From Planctomycetota bacterium (GTDB taxonomy: Bacteria > Planctomycetota > Brocadiia > JAJRTI01): DNA of 7,340 bases. Made by a program: the position numbers and the translations under genes. Below are positions 1 to 5,882 of this stretch, piece after piece (the first letter of the stretch is position 1; each line of letters opens with the position of its first letter). The stretch spans positions 1 through 7,340 of the forward strand of contig JAJRTI010000284.1 of the NCBI GenBank assembly GCA_024278415.1, given 5' to 3'. Below the pieces are notes generated by a model. It was given only the letters and a program-made list of their open reading frames with translations, made no database searches and was not told where the DNA came from.

Positions 1-828
1 GGGGCTGTTGAAGCTGAAGACCCGCGGGCTCAACTCCTCCAGAGCGACGCCGTGCTCCGGGCAGGCGTAGTTCTCCGTGAAAAGCGTCTCGCGCCACTCA
101 CCGCCTTCTTCGTGCAGGACGAGCACCATGCCGTCGGCCAAGCGCAACGCCAGCTCCACGGAGTCGGTGACGCGGCCGCGCACGTCACCACCCGCGACGA
201 CGCGGTCGACCACCGCCTCCACGTGGTGGGGCTTGCGGGCATCGAGCTTCACGTCGTCGCCGGCCTCGATGACTTCGCCGTCGACGCGCACGCGTACCAG
301 CCCCTCGCGGCGCACGCGCTCGAAGACCTCCTTGTGCTGTCCCTTCTCTCCTCGCACGAGTGGCGCCAGGACCATGACGCGCGTGCCCTCAGGTTGCGCG
401 ACGATGCGCTCGACAATTTCGTCGACCGTCTGGCTCGCGATGGGCTTGCCGCACACGTGGCAATGGGGCTTGCCGACGCGCGCGTAGAGGAGCCGCAAGA
501 AGTCGTAGATCTCGGTCGTGGTCGCGACGGTGGACCGCGGGCTGATGAGCCCGGCTTTCTGTTCAACCGCGACGGTAGGGGGGAGGCCCTCGATGTACTC
601 GACGTCCGGCTTGGGCAGGCGGTCGAAGAATTGCCGCGCGTACGAGGACAGGCTCTCGACGTACCGTCTTTGCCCCTCCGCGTAGATCGTGTCGAACGCG
701 AGCGACGACTTGCCGGACCCACTCACCCCGGTGAACACCACGAGCTTGCCCCGCGGGATACGCAGGTCGATGCCCTTGAGGTTGTGCTGGCGGGCGGCTT
801 TAACTTCGATGTGGGAAGATGTTGGCAA
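1..828 (-). CDS. uvrA: UvrA, excinuclease ABC subunit A (N-terminal 276 codons, runs off the left edge)
   Basis: UvrA is the cytoplasmic ABC-type ATPase that finds bulky DNA lesions and loads UvrB in nucleotide excision repair. The minus-strand frame stays open from about 990 to base 1 and reads as Uvr[16 protein letters not shown], Walker [10 protein letters not shown] (residues 34-42), then the family block [14 protein letters not shown] (54-67), VEQK (88-91), PRSTV (97-101) and [16 protein letters not shown]123 and C126 lie in a CHVCG segment. Near the edge ACPEHG (C256, H259) sits where the first UvrA zinc module begins, with His in a position often held by Cys, a variant I recall from other bacterial UvrAs. 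Full UvrA is about 940 residues, so about 70% is missing. Between the upstream in-frame stop and Walker A the only ATG/GTG/TTG codon that keeps the first beta strand is TTG at 828-826, giving [14 protein letters not shown]. No good Shine-Dalgarno precedes it. The identification is secure; the start is inferred. Confidence 0.95.
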   Translation of the reverse strand, partial: MPTSSHIEVKAARQHNLKGIDLRIPRGKLVVFTGVSGSGKSSLAFDTIYAEGQRRYVESLSSYARQFFDRLPKPDVEYIEGLPPTVAVEQKAGLISPRSTVATTTEIYDFLRLLYARVGKPHCHVCGKPIASQTVDEIVERIVAQPEGTRVMVLAPLVRGEKGQHKEVFERVRREGLVRVRVDGEVIEAGDDVKLDARKPHHVEAVVDRVVAGGDVRGRVTDSVELALRLADGMVLVLHEEGGEWRETLFTENYACPEHGVALEELSPRVFSFNSP

Positions 829-862
829 GTGTTGGCGGAAGTGTACGGTGTTCGGTTGTCGG

Positions 863-909
863 GGCTTGTGCCCCCACCGACCCCGTGTCGGTGGGCCGAA
901 GGCTTGTGC
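863..909. repeat. Small palindromic element 1, flanked by 9-bp direct repeats
   Basis: A perfect hairpin has arms CCCACCGAC (873-881) and GTCGGTGGG (887-895) around a 5-nt loop CCCGT. It is bracketed by the exact direct repeat GGCTTGTGC at 863-871 and 901-909. It lies in the 175-bp spacer upstream of uvrA and downstream of the second exbD. There is no T-run on either side, so it is not a canonical Rho-independent terminator. It is a 21/25 match to the reverse complement of the palindrome at 939-963, including a compensated A-T to G-C pair. I infer a repetitive extragenic palindrome, possibly mobile. A role as transcript end or barrier cannot be excluded. Confidence 0.7.
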
Positions 910-918
910 ACTACCAGG

Positions 919-973
919 CGGCCGCGTGTCTGGCGCGCCCCCGCCGACGCGGGGTCGGCGGGGACGGCCGCGT
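919..973. repeat. Small palindromic element 2, inverted relative to element 1, flanked by 9-bp direct repeats
   Basis: A perfect hairpin has arms CCCCGCCGAC (939-948) and GTCGGCGGGG (954-963) around the loop GCGGG. It is bracketed by the exact direct repeat CGGCCGCGT at 919-927 and 965-973. Read on the minus strand its loop is CCCGC, against CCCGT in the neighbouring element at 873-895, so the two copies lie head to head. Its right-hand direct repeat ends 30 bp past the exbD2 stop. A role as 3' processing or Rho-dependent signal for the exb transcript is possible, but no T-tract follows. Confidence 0.7.
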
Positions 974-1003
974 TATTCGCCTGCGCCGCGAAGCGCCGTG
1001 GCC

Positions 1004-1435
1004 TTATTCTCCTTTGAGCGCCGCAAAGCTGATATCCGTGATTCCCGCGCGGTAGCAGGCGTTGAGTACTTTGACGACGTACTTGTGCAGCGTGTCGCGG
1101 TCGCCGGCGATGATGACCGATTGCTTGCGCATGAGGTCGGCGAGGCGGGTCAGCTTGTCGATCAACTCGGCTTCCGTTAGGGGCGCGTCGTTGATCGAGA
1201 GGACGCCGTTCGCGGCGACGTGCACGATGACGTCACGAGGCAAGTCCGCCGGCGCGCGCGCCTTAGCCTTGGGCCCAGGGTCGGGTAACCGCACGTCGAA
1301 CTTGCCCTAGAACTCCGGGAACTGCGTGGTGCAGATGAAAAAGATGAGGAGCAAGAACACCACGTCGATCATCGGCGTCATCTGGAACTCCAGATCGCCG
1401 GATGTGCGGATGTAGGATCGGGTGGGCTTGGGCAT
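1004..1435 (-). CDS. exbD: ExbD/TolR-family protein, second copy, interrupted by an in-frame TAG at codon 43
   Basis: ExbD/TolR is a single-span inner-membrane protein whose transmembrane Asp carries protons in the ExbB-ExbD or TolQ-TolR motor. The frame reads [10 protein letters not shown], then [19 protein letters not shown] with the proton-path Asp at D24, then TTQFPEF. Codon 43 is TAG (1309-1307). Reading continues as [16 protein letters not shown] and a complete periplasmic domain ending [11 protein letters not shown], 143 codons including the amber. Related ExbDs usually have E-G-K/R here, so the site looks like GAG changed to TAG. If the stop is obeyed the product is a 42-residue membrane stub without the periplasmic domain. 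ATG at 1447 is an in-frame alternative start adding MPPP. The gene follows exbB and exbD1 in the same direction and its downstream part shows no decay. It is a recoded gene, a fresh pseudogene, or a sequence error. Confidence 0.85.
1307..1309 (-). other. In-frame amber codon inside exbD2
   Basis: TAG on the minus strand, in the context TTC-TAG-GGC, sits immediately after the transmembrane segment of the second ExbD. The reading frame is unchanged on both sides, so this is a point substitution and not a frameshift. GAG to TAG is the simplest origin, judged from the usual Glu at this position in the family. Confidence 0.85.
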
Positions 1436-1451
1436 GGGCGGGGGCATAAAG

Positions 1452-1530
1452 ACGTAAAACGTAAAACGTAAAACGTAAACGGATCGTTCGCGGTTGGCTC
1501 TGCTTACGTTTTACTCTTTACGTTTTACTC
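1452..1530. repeat. Inverted heptanucleotide repeat array (ACGTAAA units) forming a long hairpin between exbD1 and exbD2
   Basis: Four perfect ACGTAAA units occupy 1452-1479. After a 25-nt loop, the complementary units TTACGTT, TTACTCT, TTACGTT and TTACTC fill 1504-1530. The 27-nt arms (1452-1478 against 1504-1530) pair at 23 of 27 positions, the only mismatches being two 2-nt blocks. In the leftward transcript this stem spans the end of exbD1, including its stop codon (tta at 1511-1513), and closes just before the exbD2 start. It could attenuate or process the message or tune exbD2 translation. The AT-rich heptamers stand out sharply from the surrounding GC-rich DNA. It resembles short tandemly repeated repetitive sequences rather than CRISPR. 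Confidence 0.85.
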
Positions 1531-1942
1531 GCCGTGCCGCGACGCGCACGTTTAGCAGGCCGGCGCGGGCGCAGGCTTCGAGTGTCTTGATGAAGTACTC
1601 GTGCCGGGTGCGGCCGTCCGCTCGCACGACCACAACGCGGTCGCTGGCCGTGGCTGCGAGGTCGCGAAAGATGCGAGGCAATTCGCGGAGAATGTAGAGC
1701 TTGTCGCCGACCTTCACGTACCCGTTCTCGCGCACGTTCACCACGACCGTGGTCGGCTTGCGCAGGTCGTCGCGTGCCGCGTCGGCTTCGGGCAGCACGA
1801 TGGTGGGGTCATTCTCGACCTTGCTGAACGTGGTCGCGACCATGAAGAAGATGATCAACAGGAACACGATGTCGATCATCGGCGTCATGTTCATCCGAAG
1901 GTCGGCCGTCAGGATCGCTTTGCGTTGTTTGCGCTGGGACAT
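1511..1942 (-). CDS. exbD: ExbD/TolR-family protein, first copy
   Basis: This is the proton-channel partner of ExbB/TolQ, 143 residues, within the normal 130-150 range. A short basic cytoplasmic N-terminus (MSQRKQRKAILTADL) leads into MNMTPMIDIVFLLIIFFMVA, one membrane span with the essential Asp at D24, followed by a periplasmic domain that includes VVVNVRENGYVKVGD and VVVVRADGRTRHEYFIKTLE. It starts 12 bp after the exbB stop and in the same frame, with only a weak AGG six bases before the ATG, which suggests translational coupling. The C-terminal VKRKE and the TAA are encoded by the heptanucleotide repeat at 1504-1530, so the tail may have been added or replaced by the repeat. ExbD and TolR cannot be separated from sequence alone; no tonB, tolA or tolB is visible in the window. 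Confidence 0.93.
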   Translation of the reverse strand: MSQRKQRKAILTADLRMNMTPMIDIVFLLIIFFMVATTFSKVENDPTIVLPEADAARDDLRKPTTVVVNVRENGYVKVGDKLYILRELPRIFRDLAATASDRVVVVRADGRTRHEYFIKTLEACARAGLLNVRVAARRVKRKE

Positions 1943-1954
1943 GGGAGGCCTGCG

Positions 1955-2713
1955 CTACTCGTCCTCAACCTTGCGGCTGGGCCGGAAGGGCTCGAACAGG
2001 TCGGCAGTGACGGTCTCGACTTCGAGGATGATGCGGTTGACGCGCTCGCGGAAGAAGAAGAAAAACGCCATGACCGGAATGGCCACGACGAGGCCGGTGG
2101 CCGTGGTGATGAGCGCTTGCGACACGCCTTCGGCGAGGAGCTTCGAGCGGCCGAGGCCTTGGTGGTAAGCGATTTTGTTGAACGCTCCGATCATGCCCCA
2201 CACGGTGCCGAGCAGGCCGAGCATGGGGCAGATGTTGGAGATGAACGACAGGTAGCTGATCTTGGCGTGCAGCGCGAGGCCCTGCTTCTCCACCGAGTCC
2301 GCGAGCGCTTCCTGCACCGCGGCGAAATCGTGCTTGAGGCGCTGGAGCCCGGCGCCCACCACGTTGCTGAAGAAGCACGGGCGCTCCTTGCAGAGACTCA
2401 CCACCTCGCTGTACTCGCGGTTGTCCATCCGCTCGGCAACGGCCTGCACGAGGTCGCTAGGCATGGCGCGGCCGAAGCGGATGGTGACGAAGTGCTCGAT
2501 GATGAGCGTCGTGGCCGCGAGCGAGCAGAGGATGATGACGAGTTCGATGACGCCGCCCCACTTGATGACTTGCCACAGGCTCACGTCCTGCCCCTCGGAC
2601 GCGAGTGCGTCGCCGGCCGCGGGAGCGGCTTCCGCGCCGGCTACCATGGCAGGCACGACCGCGACGAGCATGAGCGATAGCACGAGTGTCACGAGGAGTC
2701 GGGATCGATTCAT
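1955..2713 (-). CDS. exbB: ExbB/TolQ/MotA-type proton channel protein with N-terminal signal peptide
   Basis: This is the polytopic inner-membrane channel subunit that uses the proton gradient to drive ExbD and through it TonB or Tol systems. It has 252 residues. An apparent signal peptide (residues 1 to about 27, ending VAGAEA) and a short Ala/Gly-rich linker precede span 1 (about 51-72, GGVIELVIILCSLAATTLI). Span 2 lies near 156-178 and contains PMLGLLGTVWGMIGAF, with T170 aligning to the polar channel Thr of TolQ. Span 3 lies near 200-223 and contains ALITTATGLVVAIPVM, with T204 at the second channel Thr. The ATG at 2713 has AAGG seven bases upstream; any longer reading frame only runs through the repeat spacer and the antiparallel malic-enzyme end. 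The signal-peptide form is common in PVC-type bacteria. It ends in TAG, and the frame continues through RRPP into exbD1 without another stop. Confidence 0.94.
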   Translation of the reverse strand: MNRSRLLVTLVLSLMLVAVVPAMVAGAEAAPAAGDALASEGQDVSLWQVIKWGGVIELVIILCSLAATTLIIEHFVTIRFGRAMPSDLVQAVAERMDNREYSEVVSLCKERPCFFSNVVGAGLQRLKHDFAAVQEALADSVEKQGLALHAKISYLSFISNICPMLGLLGTVWGMIGAFNKIAYHQGLGRSKLLAEGVSQALITTATGLVVAIPVMAFFFFFRERVNRIILEVETVTADLFEPFRPSRKVEDE

Positions 2714-2774
2714 GGCGAAGCCTTGGTGGAGGAAAGCAATGGGGGGGGTCAGTAAGCGGGAAGCTGTGCCGCAG

Positions 2775-2830
2775 TGCCGAATGCCGAATGCCGAATGACC
2801 AATGCCGAATGACCAATGACCAATGACCAA
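2775..2830. repeat. Heptanucleotide tandem repeat with two alternating unit types
   Basis: Eight uninterrupted 7-bp units use two variants, A = TGCCGAA and B = TGACCAA, in the order A A A B A B B B. They sit in the 134-bp spacer between the malic-enzyme stop and exbB, so any transcript from the malic-enzyme promoter passes through them. The units differ at two positions and the array is otherwise perfect, implying recent expansion. On the minus strand the units read TTCGGCA and TTGGTCA. No internal dyad is strong enough to call a terminator. Function unknown. Confidence 0.9.
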
Positions 2831-2847
2831 TGGCGCCCCCGTGGTCA

Positions 2848-4080
2848 TTACTCCCGGTCCTGGATGCGCTGCGGGAGCGCGGCCGCGTACGCGGCGAGGT
2901 CGAGCGGCTGGCGGGCGACGCGGCTGTCCATGGCTGCCTTCGCCACGGCGAGGGCCACGGCGCGCGCGACTTTGCGGTCGAGAGCGCTGGGAATGAAGTG
3001 GTCCGCGCGGAGTTCGTCGGCTGTGATGATCGCGGCGATGGCTTGGGCCGCGGCGACCTTCATGGCCTCGTTGATCTCTCTTGCGCGGCAGTCCAGCGCG
3101 CCGCGGAACACGCCCGGGAACGCGAGCAGGTCGTTCACTTGGTTCGGGTAGTCTGATCGGCCCGTGGCCAGAAGCAGGTCGGGCCGGCACTCATGCGCCA
3201 GGTCGTACGCGATCTCGGGGTTCGGGTTGGCCATGGTGAACGCGATGGGCCGATCCGCCATGGACGTGAGCATGTCCGGAGTCACGCAATCAGCCACGGA
3301 CACGCCGATGAACACGTCCGTGCCCTCCATGGCCTCCGCGAGGGTTGCGAACGGCACGTCGCGTGCGAACTGGCCCTTGTAGGGGCCGGCCTCTTCTTTG
3401 CGCGACACGGTGATGGGCCCGCGGCTGTCGCACATGGTGATGTTCTCGATGGGTGTGCCGAGAGCGACGATCATCTTGGCCACCGCGATCCCCGCGGCGC
3501 CCGCGCCGTTCATGCAGATGCGGATCTCATCGAAGGTCTTGCCCGCGAGCTTGAGCGCATTGATGAGCCCCGCCGCGCACACGATCGCGGTGCCGTGCTG
3601 GTCGTCGTGAAAGACCGGGATATCGAGGTCGCGCTTGAGGCGCTCCTCGATGACGAAGCACTCGGGCGCCTTGATGTCCTCCAAGTTCACGCCGCCGAAC
3701 GTGGGTTCGAGGTGCTTCACGAGCGTCGTGACCTCGTCCGGGTCTTTGGGCGTGATGCAGATCGGGAGCGCGTCCACGTCCGCGAACATCTTGAAGAGCA
3801 GGCACTTGCCTTCCATGACCGGCATCGACGCCTGCCCGCCGATGTCGCCCAAGCCAAGGACCGCGGTGCCGTTGCTCACCACGGCCACGAGATTGCCCTT
3901 GGAAGTGTAGGCGTAAGCGTCCTCCGGCGCGGCCTCGATCTCCTTGCAGGGGAAGGCCACACCGGGCGTGTACACGAGCGCGAGTTCATGCCGATCGCGG
4001 CACTCCACGGTCTCGGCGAGCGCGATTTTGCCGACATGATCGCGGTGGTATTGCAGGGCGGTTTCTTTGTCGATTGCCAT
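2848..4080 (-). CDS. Malic enzyme (oxaloacetate-decarboxylating malate dehydrogenase), short form
   Basis: This cytoplasmic enzyme converts malate to pyruvate, CO2 and NAD(P)H. It has 410 residues, the single-module bacterial form without the C-terminal phosphotransacetylase-like domain of long MaeB proteins. Visible motifs are LVYTPGVA with the catalytic Tyr at Y37; GKCLLFKMFADVDALPI carrying K92 and K97, the catalytic-lysine region; the metal-binding segments NLEDIKAPE (E134, D135) and FHDDQHGTA (D159, D160); the Rossmann loop GAGAAG (192-197); and TMANPNPE (282-289). The acidic D218 at the end of the second Rossmann strand (TMCDSRG) favours NAD over NADP, an inference. The start MAIDKETALQ at 4080 matches the family N-terminus; longer in-frame starts would read the promoter region. 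The stop is a double TAATGA. It is probably first in the leftward cluster, 134 bp before exbB, and is driven by the promoter near 4167-4195. Confidence 0.95.
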   Translation of the reverse strand: MAIDKETALQYHRDHVGKIALAETVECRDRHELALVYTPGVAFPCKEIEAAPEDAYAYTSKGNLVAVVSNGTAVLGLGDIGGQASMPVMEGKCLLFKMFADVDALPICITPKDPDEVTTLVKHLEPTFGGVNLEDIKAPECFVIEERLKRDLDIPVFHDDQHGTAIVCAAGLINALKLAGKTFDEIRICMNGAGAAGIAVAKMIVALGTPIENITMCDSRGPITVSRKEEAGPYKGQFARDVPFATLAEAMEGTDVFIGVSVADCVTPDMLTSMADRPIAFTMANPNPEIAYDLAHECRPDLLLATGRSDYPNQVNDLLAFPGVFRGALDCRAREINEAMKVAAAQAIAAIITADELRADHFIPSALDRKVARAVALAVAKAAMDSRVARQPLDLAAYAAALPQRIQDRE

Positions 4081-4166
4081 GGCGGGAGTGGTGGGTTCTT
4101 CTGGTCTGTACCCGAGCTTCGGCGCTGCACGATGCCCGCCGTTGGGGGGAGCCGGGGTGTTTCCGC

Positions 4167-4195
4167 ATGATATAGCGTTGCCGCTGGGAATGCAA
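4167..4195 (-). promoter_or_regulatory. Candidate sigma70-type promoter for the malic enzyme cluster
   Basis: On the minus strand, a -35 box TTGCAT (4195-4190) is separated by exactly 17 bp from a -10 box TATCAT (4172-4167). An overlapping TATATC would give 15-bp spacing. This predicts a start near 4160 and an 80-nt leader before the ATG at 4080. The AT-rich -10 stands out in GC-rich sequence. This rests on sequence pattern only. Confidence 0.5.
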
Positions 4196-4374
4196 GTTTG
4201 GGCGCCGGAGACGCGATGCGGAAGCCGTCCCGCAGTTGCGGGAACCGCGTCGTGTCCCCTGACAGGAGGCTGTGCGCCGCAAGCGCCGGGCCTGGGCTGC
4301 GACGGACGTGGCCGTCCGTCGTGAGTATCCACAGGGGCAGGCATTTCCGGCACACGCGCTTCGGTCCGCGTTCA

Positions 4375-4403
4375 TTGCCGCGCCGCCAACCTTGCTGTAT
4401 AGT
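4375..4403 (+). promoter_or_regulatory. Candidate sigma70-type promoter for the MATE gene
   Basis: TTGCCG (4375-4380) and TATAGT (4398-4403) are separated by 17 bp. The predicted start near 4410 would make the ATG at 4416 nearly leaderless and would leave a 36-nt leader before the alternative ATG at 4446, so the promoter bears on which start is used. This rests on sequence pattern only. Confidence 0.5.
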
Positions 4404-4415
4404 GCCTCGCTTGCC

Positions 4416-5846
4416 ATGTCCCTCCCGCGCGCGGACCCGCCAGGCATGCCCGACCTCCCAACAGACGTGAGCGACTCGCCCGACAGCATGTGGTGCGCGC
4501 TTGGCGAACTCCTCCGGCTTGCGGTGCCCATGGTGATCGCGAGCGCGTCGTCGACGATCATGCACTTCGTCGATGCGCGCATGGTCTCCGCACTCGGCAA
4601 GACGCAACTGGCCGCGGTCAGCGCGTCCGGTGTGGTCGTGTTCGCGCTCGTCGCTCTGGCCAGCGGCGCGGCCGGGTGCGTGAACACGTTTGCATCGCAG
4701 AGCATGGGCCGGGGCCGGCCGCGGGACAGTTCCGCGTATGCGTGGCAGAACTTCTTCTTTGCCCTTGGTGTGGGCGTGATCGCGCTCGCGGCCATCCCCT
4801 TCGCTCCGCGACTGTTCGCGGTCTTCGGCCACGCGCCTGAGCTTCAGGCCGCGGAGGTCGTGTATGGCCGAATCCGCATCGCCGGCCTGGGGTTCATGGT
4901 GGCCATCTGGGGCTTCTGCTCGTACTTCCAGGGCATCCACCGGCCGTGGATCTCGACGGGAACGACGATCGTGGCGAACGTGTTCAACCTCGCGGCTGAC
5001 TATGCGCTCATCTTCGGCCACTGGGGCTTCCCGCGGCTGGGCATTGCCGGCGCGGCATGGGGCACGTTTGCCGCGCTGCTCTTCCAAGTCGTGCTGCTGG
5101 CTGCGTTCGTGGTGCACCCGGCCCAGGCGCGGGAGTTCGGCGGCTGGGAGAATATGCGCTTCGACTGGCCGAAGCTGAAACAGTTGCTCCACATCGGCTG
5201 GCCGGCGGGGCTCAACTTCTTCCTCGACATCGCGAGCTGGGCCGTGTTCACCAACTTCTTCATTGGCAAGTTTGGCGAGGCCGCGATCGCCGGCAACGCG
5301 GTGGCCATGCAGTTCATGCACCTGTCGTTCATGCCGGCCATGGGGCTCGGCGGCGCGACGGCTGCGCTGGTCGGCAAATACAGAGGGCAAGGCGACATCG
5401 CCCGGGCCAAAGACCGCGCGTACCTGGCCATTCGGCTCGCGTTGGGCTACATGCTCACCATGGGTGTGCTCTTTTCCTTGCTGCGCTACAGGCTGGCCCA
5501 GTGGTTCAGCCCCGGCGAACCAGACGTGATCGAGCAAGCGGCCGTGATCCTCGTGTTTGCCGCGATCTTCTAGGGCTTCGACGCGGTCGGCATCATCAGC
5601 AACGGCGCGCTGCGGGGCGCGGGCGACACGCACTGGACTGCAATCGTCACGGTGAGCTGCTGCTGGCTCGTGTTCGTGCCGTTGGGATGGGTCTTCGCAT
5701 ACGTCTGGCCCCTGTTTGGCCCTCAAGGCCCATGGATCGGCGCGGCGATCTACATCAGCTTCCTGAGCATGATCCTCTTCTGGCGGCTGCGGTCGGAGCG
5801 GTGGGCGAAGATCGACATCTTTCGCGAGGCCGCGCGTGACGCGTGA
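4416..5846 (+). CDS. MATE-family efflux transporter (NorM/DinF type), interrupted by an in-frame TAG at codon 386
   Basis: MATE proteins are 12-span inner-membrane antiporters exporting cationic drugs or metabolites against H+ or Na+. The frame gives 476 codons including the amber, normal for the family. Recognisable parts are ELLRLAVPMVIASASSTIMHFVDARMVSALG (residues 31-61) around span 1; the small-residue-rich second span; FQGIHRPW before ANVFNLAADYALIFG (187-201); GIAGAAWGT (209-217); and the second half with GWPAGLNFFLDIASW and AIAGNAVAMQ (290-299). Codon 386 (5571-5573) is TAG within VFAAIF-TAG-GFDAVG, where NorM relatives usually carry Gln. Reading continues through SNGALRGAGDT and the last two spans to TGA. 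If the stop is obeyed, spans 11-12 are lost and the protein is probably inactive. ATG 4416 was chosen; ATG 4446 is a good alternative, being downstream of the predicted transcription start. The substrate cannot be told from the sequence. Confidence 0.88.
5571..5573 (+). other. In-frame amber codon inside the MATE gene
   Basis: TAG, in the context TTC-TAG-GGC, lies in the segment before the conserved GALRGAGDT motif. The frame is the same before and after, with 90 further sense codons to TGA. The usual residue in NorM-like proteins is Gln, so CAG to TAG is the simplest origin. The nine bases TTCTAGGGC are identical to those around the exbD2 amber codon. Confidence 0.85.
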
Positions 5847-5880
5847 GGCGCCTCACGCCCACCCCTGCCCTTCCTTTTTC
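5841..5880 (+). terminator. Possible terminator after the MATE gene
   Basis: A perfect 18-bp palindrome (5841-5858, GCGTGAG, centre GCGC, CTCACGC) overlaps the TGA stop. A pyrimidine-rich stretch ending in TTCCTTTTTC (5871-5880) follows. The stem is strong, but the T-rich tract starts 12 nt after it, so Rho-independent termination would be weak. Confidence 0.4.
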
Positions 5881-5882
5881 AT

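Larger units (their letters stand above)
4081..4415. other. Divergent intergenic region between the malic enzyme and MATE genes
   Basis: This 335-bp stretch has no credible gene; open frames in it are extensions of the flanking genes. It holds one promoter candidate for each direction (4167-4195 leftward, 4375-4403 rightward) and two perfect inverted repeats. The first is TCCCGCA/TGCGGGA at 4228-4243 with a 2-nt loop, itself enclosed by GACGCG (4210-4215) and CGCGTC (4246-4251). The second is CGACGGACG/CGTCCGTCG at 4300-4321 with loop TGGC. Neither is followed by a T-run. They lie between the two promoters and could be binding sites or structured RNA, but no regulator is encoded nearby and no riboswitch class is recognisable. 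Confidence 0.6.

Noticed and set aside
873..963. Rho-independent terminators for exbD2
   Set aside because: Strong stems are present but no T-tract follows on either strand; the paired copies and flanking direct repeats fit a repetitive element better.
52..1017. Long plus-strand open frame opposite uvrA
   Set aside because: It is antisense to a frame with clear UvrA motifs. Its translation is low-complexity and shows no family signature, as expected in GC-rich DNA.
1004..1294. Separate small gene starting at the GTG after the exbD2 amber codon
   Set aside because: It would be only the periplasmic part of ExbD without its membrane span; it is better read as the 3' part of the interrupted gene.
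1601..2680. 359-codon plus-strand open frame
   Set aside because: It is antisense to exbB and exbD1, His/Glu/Asp-rich, with no motif; a GC-bias artefact.
2775..2830. CRISPR array
   Set aside because: Units are contiguous 7-mers without spacers.
2714..3190. N-terminal extension of ExbB through the repeat spacer
   Set aside because: The extension reads through the heptamer repeat and the end of the malic enzyme out of frame. The ATG at 2713 begins a proper signal peptide and has an AAGG at suitable spacing.
3193..4170. 325-codon plus-strand open frame
   Set aside because: It is antisense to the malic enzyme, whose catalytic and Rossmann motifs are unambiguous.
4081..4353. N-terminal extension of the malic enzyme to an upstream ATG
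   Set aside because: It would translate the promoter and leader, adds 91 residues not expected in the family, and MAIDKETALQ is a typical family start.
3876..5726. 616-codon minus-strand open frame
   Set aside because: It overlaps the MATE gene antisense and the malic enzyme out of frame. The composition is Arg/Glu/His-rich and no domain is recognisable.
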